DNA of 64,000 nt from Flammeovirgaceae bacterium UBA7330 (GTDB lineage: Bacteria > Bacteroidota > Bacteroidia > Cytophagales > Cyclobacteriaceae): assembly GCA_002471275.1 (NCBI GenBank), contig DKPQ01000025.1, positions 62,001 through 126,000 on the forward strand, read 5' to 3'. Positions 8,325 to 16,821 of the stretch are shown here, piece by piece. Below the pieces are notes generated by a model. It saw only the letters and a list, made by a program, of their open reading frames with translations. It had not been told where the DNA came from and ran no database searches. Position numbers and translations under genes: made by a program. How positions within the stretch are numbered: position 1 is the first letter of the stretch; the number at the start of each line of letters is the position of its first letter.

Positions 8325-9869
8325 TTGAAGAAATACGGATACATTCTTTTGATCAGCATCACAGTGCTGGCCTTATGGCTTAGGAGCTATAAGTTGACTG
8401 ATCGTCCCCTGCATACCGATGAGGCTGTGGGAGCAGTCAAGTTTGGTCAGCTACTTGATCATGGGGATTATAAATACGACCCATTTGAGTATCACGGGCC
8501 AACAATGAATTATCTCACCCTGATCCCGGCGTGGATTGTGGGGGAGGATACTTTTAGGGATTTGAGCATCGGGACCATTCGGTCAGTGGCTTTGTTCTTC
8601 GGTATGCTCCTCGTGCTGATTCCCATTGTTTTATTGTATCGGTTCGATTTCAGGTATGCGCTGCTGGTTTCATTGCTTGTGGCCATCAGTCCGGCCATGG
8701 TCTTTTACAGCAGGTATTACATCCACGAGTTTATCCTGGTGTTTTTTACGTTTCTGGGTATCTACGCTTATTTCCAATGGGAGGACCACCGGAAATGGTT
8801 GTGGAGCGCCATCCTGGGACTTTCGGTGGGGATGATGATCGCTACAAAGGAAACATGGATCATTTCAGTGGTTGGTTTCCTGGTGGCAGTAATGGTGGTT
8901 GGAGACAGAAAATTATTTTATCAATTTATTGCTTCAAGGCACTCACTCATTGCGCTGGGAGTAGTCCTTGTGGTGATTTTCACTTTTTTCTCCTCATTCT
9001 TTACCCATTTTGAGGGGCTCAAAGACATGGTGTCTACTTATAGCATCTATTTGGATCGGGCTGGCACCAATGATCTGCATCGCCATCCGTGGTATTACTA
9101 CCTGGAACTTCTAAGTTTTAATAAAGGTGCCGGATATTTCTGGTCAGAAATTTCCATCATACTGCTGGCTGCTATTGGTAGTTTGTTCCTCTACCTGGAG
9201 ACCGAAGAGACACCATTGATCCGAAACCTGAGAGTGATTGAATTTTTCAGTGTATTTCTTTTAATTGTATACTCCCTACTTCCTTATAAGACACCCTGGA
9301 ACCTATTGAGTTTTTACACGGGGTTATTCTTTTTAGCCGGATACGGACTGATCAACCTAATTTGGATGGTGGGATCGAGGTGGGCCAAAGTGGCTGTTGC
9401 CCTGCTCTTTGGGCTGATAAGTATCCATTTGCTCAGCCAGAGTTTCAATGAATACGAGGATCCCGCAGATCCATCAAATCCCTGGGTGTATGGGCATACG
9501 GATGGTAATTTTCATCAAGTGATCCAGACCATTGATTCGGTAGCTGTAGATACGTCTACCTACATAGAAGTGATTTTTCCGGGGCATGGTTACTGGCCTT
9601 TCCCCTGGTATCTGAAGAAATATCAGCACGTAGCCTATCGGGACAAGGTCGACTTCAATAGTCCGGGAGGAGAGGTCATCCTTATTGAACCCTCACAGGA
9701 AGGTGACCTGGTGGAGAAGTTGTACGAGAAACCACCACCGGGCGAGCGGTATCTTTATTTAAATCTTTTTGATTCTACCCAGACCCTGCGGCCCAACGTG
9801 TATTTCAATGGGTACCTCCGACAGGACCTGTGGGAGAAACGACAAAATATAAATATCGAAAATGATTGA
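8325..9869 (+). CDS. Agl23-like (TIGR03663) membrane glycosyltransferase
   Basis: About 514 residues with roughly 10-12 predicted membrane helices, like GT-C enzymes that use lipid-linked sugars. The first outside loop carries HTDEA (residues 30-34), the conserved acidic motif of the PMT/ArnT/Agl23 group; FEYHGPTMNYLTL is typical of the Agl23 family. The C-terminal 130 residues are a soluble domain beginning near YGHTDGNFHQVI. The start is uncertain: the frame is open back to a GTG at 8271, but a -7 promoter element overlaps it, while TTG at 8325 gives MKKYGYILLISITV directly before helix 1. The downstream ApbE overlaps by 8 bases. Acceptor and donor are unknown. Confidence 0.75.
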   Translation: MKKYGYILLISITVLALWLRSYKLTDRPLHTDEAVGAVKFGQLLDHGDYKYDPFEYHGPTMNYLTLIPAWIVGEDTFRDLSIGTIRSVALFFGMLLVLIPIVLLYRFDFRYALLVSLLVAISPAMVFYSRYYIHEFILVFFTFLGIYAYFQWEDHRKWLWSAILGLSVGMMIATKETWIISVVGFLVAVMVVGDRKLFYQFIASRHSLIALGVVLVVIFTFFSSFFTHFEGLKDMVSTYSIYLDRAGTNDLHRHPWYYYLELLSFNKGAGYFWSEISIILLAAIGSLFLYLETEETPLIRNLRVIEFFSVFLLIVYSLLPYKTPWNLLSFYTGLFFLAGYGLINLIWMVGSRWAKVAVALLFGLISIHLLSQSFNEYEDPADPSNPWVYGHTDGNFHQVIQTIDSVAVDTSTYIEVIFPGHGYWPFPWYLKKYQHVAYRDKVDFNSPGGEVILIEPSQEGDLVEKLYEKPPPGERYLYLNLFDSTQTLRPNVYFNGYLRQDLWEKRQNINIEND

Positions 9870-10728
9870 TGTAGAGAAATCTGGTAATCAACAAAAGCCT
9901 CATGTTTTTGAGTCGAGGGCGATGGCCACGATGTACCAGATCTTTATCAGACATGAGGACAAAGGATATGCCAGTCAGGCTGCCCAGGAAGCCTTTGATT
10001 TGCTACAGGACCTCGAGCAGGACCTCAGCTACTACATCTCCAATAGTGACATTACCATCTTCAATCAGACAGCACCCGGCACCACCATCAGGATTGGTGA
10101 GCATGCCTGGAGCTGTGCAAGGATCTGCGAAGATCTCTACAAACTCACCAGGGGTTTGTATGACCCAACCGTGGGCCACTTTAAGCATGGAGCAAAACCA
10201 CTTAAGAAGCGGAGAGGACTTGGCTGGGTTACAGACCCTGAGAAGAATGGGCTGATCCGTAAGGAAGAGGATGTACAGATGGACCTGGGAGGTATGGGAA
10301 AGGGCTACGCACTGGATCAGCTTGCACTGACCCTAAAAGACTGGGACATTCATGACTTTCTATTACATGGCGGAAGGAGCTCAGTCCTGACGTCTGGTAG
10401 CATGGATGCAGAAGGAAAGGGCTGGCCGGTCTCCTTGAGTCATGTAGGAGATGAGAAACTGGAGACCCTGCATCTGATGGACGAATCCATGAGCAGCTCA
10501 GGGATCATGAAAGGAGGCCACATCATTGACCCGGCAACCGGAAAGTCTACCAAGGAATCAAGAGCCACCTGGATCATAGGACCCACTGCTGCAGTGACGG
10601 ATGGCCTTTCAACCGCCCTGATGATGATGTCTACTTCCGATATAAAGAAGCTGGTAAAAAAGAAGGAAGGATATAAAGTGATTGTCCGGCTGGATAAGAA
10701 ACAACAGGTGAAGTACTACGGGTTTTAA
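9862..10728 (+). CDS. apbE: ApbE-like FAD:protein FMN transferase, no signal peptide
   Basis: A 288-residue flavin transferase that attaches FMN from FAD to threonine in target proteins. DLGGMGKGYALD (about 141-152), HIIDPATG (220-227) and TDGLSTAL (246-253, metal site) are conserved. The usual lipobox or signal sequence is missing: the protein begins with polar residues and enters the fold by residue 20, so it appears cytosolic. It overlaps the Agl23-like gene by 8 bases and is translationally coupled to it. No obvious flavinylation target (FMN-binding domain, NqrC/RnfG) is in the window. An alternative is an inactive ApbE paralogue. Confidence 0.8.
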   Translation: MIDVEKSGNQQKPHVFESRAMATMYQIFIRHEDKGYASQAAQEAFDLLQDLEQDLSYYISNSDITIFNQTAPGTTIRIGEHAWSCARICEDLYKLTRGLYDPTVGHFKHGAKPLKKRRGLGWVTDPEKNGLIRKEEDVQMDLGGMGKGYALDQLALTLKDWDIHDFLLHGGRSSVLTSGSMDAEGKGWPVSLSHVGDEKLETLHLMDESMSSSGIMKGGHIIDPATGKSTKESRATWIIGPTAAVTDGLSTALMMMSTSDIKKLVKKKEGYKVIVRLDKKQQVKYYGF

Positions 10729-10825
10729 AATTCTGATCTGTTTTTCAAATACCAGAGTTAAACATTGTTAATAACTACTTGATACTGGGTAATTCTGATT
10801 AGCTTTTAGTTTAGATAGCTATTCC

Positions 10826-11335
10826 ATGTATTTCAGGGTTCTTATTACATTATCAGCACTCGTTTGGACCATCCAGCTCTGCTACGGACAAAGGCTACTG
10901 TTTCACAAGAATCGAAATAAGGAAGCCATCTACAAGGCTGGAGATATCATTTCCTTCAGCACCAAGGAGGATGATTCCAAAATGACCAGCCAGATTCTTG
11001 GGTTTGAAGGGGACACTTTAATTGTATTTCAAAACTATAAAGTTAATCCACGCAGTATTACGTGTCTGTATGCAGACAGCAAAACAATGGGGTGGTACCC
11101 GTTAAGATATAAAATTGATAAGATATTATTCATTGCCGGGGTTAGCTATCCACTGCTTGAGCTTTTTAATGAAGGATTGATCCATAGAAATGCGGTTGAT
11201 CCCGACGTGGTGGTTGTTGGAGGATCTTTAATTGGTGCAAGCTTTCTGGCCCGTTGGCTGATCAGTGAGAAGATCAGTATAAAAGGGCGAAGGAAGCTAC
11301 TAATTATGAATCAAAAGGACGAACCGGTCTGGTGA
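10826..11335 (+). CDS. Conserved hypothetical exported or membrane protein
   Basis: A 169-residue protein I do not recognise as a named family. It has a signal peptide (VLITLSALVWTIQLCYGQ), then a beta-rich region with YKAGDIISFSTKEDD and SQILGFEGDTLIVF, which resembles the short SH3-like barrels of many Bacteroidota exported proteins. Two hydrophobic stretches follow (about 105-120 and 134-150), so it is probably anchored in the membrane. Its stop codon TGA abuts the stop of the convergent GT2 gene, together forming TGATCA (11333-11338). Confidence 0.55.
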   Translation: MYFRVLITLSALVWTIQLCYGQRLLFHKNRNKEAIYKAGDIISFSTKEDDSKMTSQILGFEGDTLIVFQNYKVNPRSITCLYADSKTMGWYPLRYKIDKILFIAGVSYPLLELFNEGLIHRNAVDPDVVVVGGSLIGASFLARWLISEKISIKGRRKLLIMNQKDEPVW

Positions 11336-12040
11336 TCAGATCTTTTTGATTTTATTAAGTTCCCGCATCATGCTGATGAAGGTTTTTGATGCCGTCAACC
11401 GGCTATCGGGATCGGCAAACCAGTGAATGGGAAACTCCCTGATCCTGAGATTGTTTTTCTCTGCACGGATGATCGACTCGATATCGATCATGAACCCATC
11501 GGTGAAACAAGCCCCATAAATGGTATGAGCAGCTTCTTTTTTGTAGATCTTCAGTCCACACTGGGTGTCGCTGTACCTTCCATAGATACCCATATAGAGT
11601 GGGATGACAATCCGGAAAGCCCTGGAAAGAATCTGCCTGAAGAGTGACTTGGGCTTGTCGATCTTGCTATCCGGTAAAAACCGGGAGGCATGAGCGATGT
11701 CTGTTTCCCCCTCCCTGATAAGTTTAATTCCTTCATGAACATATTGGTAGGGGATGCAGCTCCCGCTATCAATAAACAGGGTGATGTCTCCTTTGGCTTT
11801 CACCATTCCGGCCCTTATCGCCGATCCTTTGCCGCTGTGAGGATTTTCCTGTAGGATCAGGTTTTTGTGTTCTTTTTGAAGCCCCTGCACCACAGACCTG
11901 GTGTCGTCTTTACTTCCATCATCGGAAATAATGATTTCTCCATCCAGTGACTGCTCCCTGAAATAGCTCAGCGCGTCTTCAATGTCTCTGGGGATCTTTT
12001 GGGCTTCGTTGTATACAGGGATTACAATGGACAGGTCCAT
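11336..12040 (-). CDS. Dolichyl-phosphate glucosyltransferase-like GT2
   Basis: A 234-residue GT-A glycosyltransferase of family 2. It opens with LSIVIPVYNEAQKIP, has the acidic pair in EIIISDDGSKDDT and the DxD-like FIDSGSC (normally DADG), followed by DTQCGLKIYKK and GFMIDIESIIRA. This arrangement is that of dolichyl-phosphate beta-glucosyltransferases, which load a sugar on a polyprenyl-phosphate carrier at the inner face of the membrane. No C-terminal membrane helices are present. It is convergent with the exported hypothetical protein. With the Agl23-like enzyme nearby it could supply a lipid-linked donor; that pairing is inference. Confidence 0.8.
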   Translation of the reverse strand: MDLSIVIPVYNEAQKIPRDIEDALSYFREQSLDGEIIISDDGSKDDTRSVVQGLQKEHKNLILQENPHSGKGSAIRAGMVKAKGDITLFIDSGSCIPYQYVHEGIKLIREGETDIAHASRFLPDSKIDKPKSLFRQILSRAFRIVIPLYMGIYGRYSDTQCGLKIYKKEAAHTIYGACFTDGFMIDIESIIRAEKNNLRIREFPIHWFADPDSRLTASKTFISMMRELNKIKKI

Positions 12041-12405
12041 GGGGCTGCAAAATAGGAAAAAACAGGAAGTCTTCAGGTGGAAATGTGAAGCTCTTGGGGA
12101 AAAAAAGAAAATCCTGGTAGTCTTTTGAAGCGTTTACTTTCATACCATGTAATGTGAAATATTTCAGTAAGCTGAAATAATACGTAAATTAAGGTGAGTT
12201 CTACATAGAAAATAAAAAACCCATCATCTGGAGGCTTTGATCTGATTTTGTGGGGGTAGCTGAAGAATCTCCTGATTCGGGGGACTCCACGGACCTTCCC
12301 ATCCCGAAAAGGAATATACTCAGCGTAACATGAGGAGGGTTTTTTATCTGTGGTCACCTAATGCATATTAAATTATCCTTTATGTTTAATTAGCCAAAAG
12401 ACCCC
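12041..12405. other. 365-base intergenic region
   Basis: I see no convincing gene. A perfect 8-bp stem TATTTCAG-TAAG-CTGAAATA lies at 12160-12179, and a smaller GAATC-TCCT-GATTC hairpin is near 12265. A minus-strand open frame covers most of it but lacks a ribosome site and family features. The final 45 bases are AT-rich and probably contain the promoter of the next gene, without a clear TAnnTTTG. Confidence 0.4.
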
Positions 12406-14886
12406 ATGATGAAAAATTTCAGCAAATACAGGACGGCAAGCTTTTTCAAGCCATTGTTTGGTTTGTATTTGCTGAGCCTGGTCTTTTTTCCATTCTTTTC
12501 TATGGCTCAGATTGAAGTGGATGAGATCACTGATCGATTTGACACCTATTACGATCAACTGGTGCCTGAAAAAGTCTACCTCCATACCAACCGGGAAAGG
12601 TTTACGCTTGGGGACACCTTGTATCTCAGCGCCTACGTGCTCAACGGAGAAAAGCATTCCCCCTCATATGTGAGTGGAGTACTTTATGTTGAATTAATCA
12701 ATCCGGTAGATAGCATTGTTGAGTCCCTAAAATTGAAAATTGACAGTCTTGGCAGAACCTATGGGACCATGACATTGTCAGACAGCCTGGATGCCGGACA
12801 ATATGCGCTACGTGCCTATACACAGTATCAAATGAATTTTGATGAGGATTACTTTTTCGATAAGTCGATTAAGCTCCTGCCGAGACTGAAGACGCAGGAT
12901 GTGATTGAGTATTCACCTCAGAAAGTTCCACAGGTAAGGCTTGACTTTTTCCCGGAGGGAGGTGAGTTAGTAACGGGTGCGATCAATCTCATCGCTTTTA
13001 AGGCCACGGATCAGTATGGCAATCCCATTGATGTAACAGGGGATGTTTTGGATGATACCGGAACAAAGGTGGCCACCATTAAATGCGAGCATGATGGGAT
13101 GGGAATCTTTCAGCTGCAGTTGGAGGAAGGAAAGAAATACACTTGTACCTATCGATTCGCCGATAGGTCATTTTCCCAGCCTCTGCCGGAAGCATTAACC
13201 AAGGGCTATCTCCTGCACGCGCGCAGAGCAAGCGGTCGCTGGCATACGGTAGTGAACCCGATCAACACTACGATTGAGCATTCATTCCTGATCATGCAAT
13301 GCCGTGGAGAGATTCTTTATGTGATAGGGCCTCAGCCGGGAGCAGCATCCATCCGGTTTTCACTTAACGAAACAGATTTACCAAATGGGATTATCCAGCT
13401 GACCTTCTTTGATCCTCAGCACAAAGCTGTTTCAGAACGACTCATCTACAATGAAAATCCCAATACCCGACAGCTGTTAGAAATATCTACCCATAAGCAG
13501 AGCTATGCCAGGCGATCAAATGTAGATGTTGATTTTAGGCTCGCTGGGAAGGCCGGGAATACACCCAAGCTGGCCACATTGTCTACCACAGTGATCCCGC
13601 AGGCACTCCGTATGGCTCCGGACGAAAACATCTCTTCGTTTTTGTTTCTTACCTCAGACCTGAAGGGCTATGTCCATCAACCTGCTTACTATGTGAATCC
13701 CGGGAACCCGGATAGGCTAAAACATGTGGACCTGCTGATGATGACCCAGGGATGGAGACGTTTTGAATGGGAAAAACTAATCAATGGAGAATTTCCGGAG
13801 TTGAATCATTTTTTTGAGCAAGGAATTCGAGTTGAGGGTACTGTCAGAAACTATCTGGACCGGAACCGACCCATGGTCAGCGACCTCAAACTACAATTTG
13901 CCGATAATCCTTTGTTTCAGTTGGAGACCACCTCTTTAGATAATGGTCTGTTCTGGTTTGATAAGTTGAATTTCACCGATACCATGACTGCCTACGTTAA
14001 GGCGGTCACGGAGGATACCAGGAAATCCAAAAAGGCTGAGAATAATACTTTCATACAAATCCATGAACGGGTGGTGCCTCCCATTCAAGAGCATTATCTG
14101 TTGCCCTACCGTGTCACTCAAAAAGACAAGGTGTTGATAGAGCGGGGCCAACGACTGCTGGATATTTATTCCACAGATCAGGAGACAATCATGTTACAGG
14201 AATTGACTGTAAAGACGGAGAAGGAGGCGGTGGATGATCCGTTCAGTGGTAGACAGGGCATGATCTATTCTGACCCTGATCACAGGATCATGCTGGACTC
14301 CTTTCCTCATTACTACCGTGATGTTTTTCAATACCTGTATGGTGTGCCCGGTTTGGTTGTGACTGGTTTTGCCCCCAATGCGTCTGTCAAAATCCGCGGC
14401 ATCGAGTCTTTTAACAGTCCTACAGAGCCACTTTACATACTGGACGGCTTAGAGAGAGACGTTGCTTTCGTCAATAACCTGAATACGATGAACATTCTGT
14501 TTATTGATGTGCTGAAAGGTCCCAGTGCCAATGTGTATGGCTCCAGGGGTGCTACGGGGGCGATTGTGCTCTATTCGCGTCAGGCCGGTGACTTGCGTGC
14601 CATCAAGGAAAAGGACCTGGTTGGGCAGGCTGTTTTCCGACTGGCTGGCTATACACCGCCCAGGAAGTTTTATATGCCAGATTACAGTAATTCTGGTGAA
14701 AAGGAAAATGACACACCGGATTTCAGGAGCACTATCTATTGGAACCCGCTGCTCCATGTAGAAGACGGACAGGCCGCTGATCAGTTTTATACCTCGGATG
14801 AAACCGGTGAATTTTTCATTTATGCTGAAGGCATTACTGTGGATGGTGTGCCTTTTTCCGGTGAGGCTGTTTTTGCGGTGGAGTGA
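12406..14886 (+). CDS. Exported MG-domain protein with TonB plug domain but no barrel
   Basis: An 826-residue protein with a signal peptide ending at SMAQ. Residues about 50-150 look like a macroglobulin (MG2-type) domain (PEKVYLHTNRERFTLGDTLY); middle residues contain further beta-sandwich repeats and the DLLMMTQGWRRFEWEKL motif seen in this Bacteroidota family. Residues about 645-725 are a TonB-receptor plug: VKIRGIESF, PLYILDGLE, IDVLKGPSANVYGSRGATGAI. It ends about 100 residues later, with no room for the roughly 500-residue beta-barrel, so it cannot be a normal transporter. Likely an outer-membrane-associated or periplasmic partner protein; function unknown. Confidence 0.75.
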   Translation: MMKNFSKYRTASFFKPLFGLYLLSLVFFPFFSMAQIEVDEITDRFDTYYDQLVPEKVYLHTNRERFTLGDTLYLSAYVLNGEKHSPSYVSGVLYVELINPVDSIVESLKLKIDSLGRTYGTMTLSDSLDAGQYALRAYTQYQMNFDEDYFFDKSIKLLPRLKTQDVIEYSPQKVPQVRLDFFPEGGELVTGAINLIAFKATDQYGNPIDVTGDVLDDTGTKVATIKCEHDGMGIFQLQLEEGKKYTCTYRFADRSFSQPLPEALTKGYLLHARRASGRWHTVVNPINTTIEHSFLIMQCRGEILYVIGPQPGAASIRFSLNETDLPNGIIQLTFFDPQHKAVSERLIYNENPNTRQLLEISTHKQSYARRSNVDVDFRLAGKAGNTPKLATLSTTVIPQALRMAPDENISSFLFLTSDLKGYVHQPAYYVNPGNPDRLKHVDLLMMTQGWRRFEWEKLINGEFPELNHFFEQGIRVEGTVRNYLDRNRPMVSDLKLQFADNPLFQLETTSLDNGLFWFDKLNFTDTMTAYVKAVTEDTRKSKKAENNTFIQIHERVVPPIQEHYLLPYRVTQKDKVLIERGQRLLDIYSTDQETIMLQELTVKTEKEAVDDPFSGRQGMIYSDPDHRIMLDSFPHYYRDVFQYLYGVPGLVVTGFAPNASVKIRGIESFNSPTEPLYILDGLERDVAFVNNLNTMNILFIDVLKGPSANVYGSRGATGAIVLYSRQAGDLRAIKEKDLVGQAVFRLAGYTPPRKFYMPDYSNSGEKENDTPDFRSTIYWNPLLHVEDGQAADQFYTSDETGEFFIYAEGITVDGVPFSGEAVFAVE

Positions 14887-15002
14887 GGTGGGAAAGGTTG
14901 ATTACCTTCGGTGATCCCATTTTTAGGCAGTTGCAAACAAACGCTTCACTTGAGAGCTTTTTTATTTTCCCGCCCTCACCGAAACAAGTTTCGTTCCATC
15001 AG

Positions 15003-15037
15003 AAAATAAAAAAACCCTGACAATTATGCCAGGGTTT
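15003..15037 (-). terminator. Terminator of tRNA-Ser
   Basis: On the minus strand AAACCCTG and CAGGGTTT pair perfectly (plus 15012-15019 with 15030-15037), and the stem runs into a T-rich tail (plus 15003-15012). It lies 5 bases from the tRNA 3' end. Confidence 0.85.
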
Positions 15038-15042
15038 GCTTG

Positions 15043-15127
15043 CAGAGGAGGAGGGATTCGAACCCCCGGTACCTTGCGGTACAACGGTTTTCAAGACCGC
15101 CGCATTCGACCACTCTGCCACTCCTCT
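15043..15127 (-). tRNA. tRNA-Ser (anticodon UGA)
   Basis: An 85-base class II tRNA. Acceptor arms AGAGGAG and CTCCTCT pair fully with discriminator G. The anticodon loop CTTGAAA gives UGA, reading UCA serine codons. The long variable arm GTACCGCAAGGTAC forms a hairpin, and the T-arm GGGGG-TTCGAAT-CCCTC has one G-T pair. The 3' CCA is not encoded (the genome continues GCA). It has its own promoter and terminator. Confidence 0.97.
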
Positions 15128-15199
15128 GTGTTTTGGTCTGATACGTTCTTTGGACGAGATTTGTCCAATAAATGTTGGACTATCCCCCAAATCGGATCG

Positions 15200-15229
15200 C
15201 AAAAGTAAGTGAAATACTAAAATTAGCAA
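15200..15229 (-). promoter_or_regulatory. Promoter of tRNA-Ser
   Basis: Reading the minus strand, TTG (plus 15227-15229) is followed after exactly 19 bases by TACTTTTG (plus 15200-15207), a full match to TAnnTTTG. Transcription would begin near 15193, leaving a leader of about 65 bases before the tRNA. Confidence 0.65.
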
Positions 15230-15389
15230 GGCCAGTACTTATTTTTATTAGCCACACCCAGGACAAACTTTCCGAATATCAGTACAGTGAGGACAGATAT
15301 ACAGGCCCGAACTCCTGATGAGGGCTGATGAAAGAGATGCCTGATATCTACTGCTTCTATGAGGGGATGGTAATACTCATGCAGGAAAC

Positions 15390-15428
15390 AGCTAATATAA
15401 TTAGCTAAATACTAATATAAATAGTATT
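15390..15428 (+). promoter_or_regulatory. Two tandem palindromes, candidate operators
   Basis: AGCTAAT-ATA-ATTAGCT and AATACTA-ATATAAA-TAGTATT lie back to back, 24-62 bases before an ATG at 15452 and next to a probable -7 element (AATCTTTG, 15437-15444). The position fits a repressor or activator site. No cognate regulator is adjacent. Confidence 0.4.
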
Positions 15429-15451
15429 CTTTTTTGAATCTTTGTACGGTT

Positions 15452-15805
15452 ATGCAGATTCAACCAGGATACTATAAGATCAAAATAAAAGGCTGGTCCA
15501 GGGACCTTCCCAATCACTACTTACGCGTCTTTGTCAAAGACAAAGTCAAATACCTGCAGATAGACCATGGAATTCCCACTGAAGCCGAAAAGTGCGAAGA
15601 AGAAGTTACTATGCAATATGAGATCGTGAAAAGGCTGACCCCCGGCACTCCCATTCAGGTGAATCAGCTGATGATCTCCATCTCCTGGGTAGACGAAGAC
15701 AAAGACCTCTTTGAATTCCAGGTAAGGAATATCCATGCTTTCGAGCGGGTGCTTCGGTTATTTCCGAGAGTAGCCAGGGCTTTAGGAGTGAAGGGGGAGT
15801 GGTGA
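15452..15805 (+). CDS. Conserved hypothetical protein, 117 residues
   Basis: I do not recognise a family. It is a small, soluble, mixed alpha/beta protein with regular alternation of charged and hydrophobic residues (YYKIKIKGWSRDLPNHYLRV; QLMISISWVDEDKDLFEFQV) and no signal peptide or membrane helix. The ATG at 15452 was chosen over an in-frame TTG six codons earlier because a -7-like element lies between them. It is convergent with the YihY gene (14-base gap). Real coding status is supported by codon pattern and by the upstream palindromes, not by a known domain. Confidence 0.55.
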   Translation: MQIQPGYYKIKIKGWSRDLPNHYLRVFVKDKVKYLQIDHGIPTEAEKCEEEVTMQYEIVKRLTPGTPIQVNQLMISISWVDEDKDLFEFQVRNIHAFERVLRLFPRVARALGVKGEW

Positions 15806-15819
15806 GTTTGATTAGAAAA

Positions 15820-16803
15820 CTATTCCTCCCTTTCCAGCTCATAGACCTCACCATTAGCGGCCCGGTCCATGCTGGCGTTGAACTCAAAACCCAAAAGCAG
15901 GATCGCGGACATCAGGTACTGCCAAATCATAAAAGCGATCAGGGTCCCGATAGAGCCATAGAATTTGTTGTAAGTGGCGAAATTGCTGAGGTAGATGGAA
16001 AATCCGAAAGACACAAAGACGCAGGCCAGTGTAGCCCCAAACGAGCCGATAGAGAAGAAGCGCCACTTGTCGTGGATGGCTGGTCCCCAATAGTAGAAGC
16101 AGCTGATCACCAGGTAAAAACAGATAAAAATGATCACGAACCGAAGCAAAATAATCAGGTAGTAGTCAAAATTCTCTGCCAGTAAACCGAAGTTGAACAT
16201 CCAGTTGATCACGAAGTTGCCCACCAGGAGCAGCACAATGGCCAGAATAAAGGTAAATGCCAGGATGACCGTTAGTACGAGGGCGATAAATCGCATTTTG
16301 ATGAAGGAACGCTTTTCGTTGGTCTTGTACGAAGTGTTAAAGGCTTTCATCAGGGAGTTCACGCCATTGGTGGCCAGAAACAGGGCAAAGAGTACACCAA
16401 AGGAGATCAATCCTTCTCTTCGAATTTCCACAGTATTTCGGATGGTCTTTTCCGAAGCTTCATACAAGCTGGGAGGCATCACATCACTCATAAAGTGCAG
16501 GATCTCATGCTGGCTGATGGAGGGGATCCAGGTATGAATAAAAGGGATGAGTGCAAAAAGAAAGATCACGCTGGGGAATACCGCTAACGTAAAATTAAAT
16601 GCCACACCATAAGCCCGCTCCATGAGCTGGTTGTCGGCGATCTTGTCTATAAAGATGATGGCGATGCGGTAGAGTGAAACCTGACCTTTTCTCAGGCGGA
16701 TGCCTTTCAGGAAGCTGATGAGCTTGATATACCAGTCGCTGTACCTTAAATGACGATGAAGTATTTGTCTTTTCCTCAAACTTTGGCTCTTGCTGATATG
16801 CAA
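15820..16803 (-). CDS. YihY/BrkB family inner-membrane protein
   Basis: A 327-residue integral membrane protein of the YihY (formerly misnamed RNase BN) family with six predicted helices. MERAYGVAFNFTLAVFPSVIFLFALIPF is the family-defining first helix; FALFLATNGVNSLMKAFNTSYK and the late YGSIGTLIAFMIWQYL follow in order. The molecular role of the family is unsettled (proposed transporter or lipid-related). The start is uncertain: the TTG at 16801-16803 overlaps a TAnnTTTG element (TATCTTTG, plus 16801-16808), so translation may begin at a later TTG around residue 9. Convergent with the 117-residue gene. Confidence 0.8.
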   Translation of the reverse strand: MHISKSQSLRKRQILHRHLRYSDWYIKLISFLKGIRLRKGQVSLYRIAIIFIDKIADNQLMERAYGVAFNFTLAVFPSVIFLFALIPFIHTWIPSISQHEILHFMSDVMPPSLYEASEKTIRNTVEIRREGLISFGVLFALFLATNGVNSLMKAFNTSYKTNEKRSFIKMRFIALVLTVILAFTFILAIVLLLVGNFVINWMFNFGLLAENFDYYLIILLRFVIIFICFYLVISCFYYWGPAIHDKWRFFSIGSFGATLACVFVSFGFSIYLSNFATYNKFYGSIGTLIAFMIWQYLMSAILLLGFEFNASMDRAANGEVYELEREE

Positions 16804-16821
16804 AGATAAGTAAGGAAAAGG

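Larger units (their letters stand above)
15128..15451. other. Intergenic region with tRNA leader hairpin and tandem palindromes
   Basis: No protein gene is visible. On the minus side it carries the tRNA-Ser promoter and a leader hairpin (GTCCAA/TTGGAC, 15163-15180). On the plus side, two palindromes stand side by side before the next gene: AGCTAAT-ATA-ATTAGCT (15390-15406) and AATACTA-7-TAGTATT (15408-15428). Confidence 0.6.

Noticed and set aside
12073..12357. Minus-strand 94-codon open frame
   Set aside because: No ribosome site, no family likeness, and odd composition; the region is better read as intergenic.
15799..16537. Plus-strand open frames opposite the YihY gene
   Set aside because: Shadows of the YihY coding sequence; no plausible protein features.
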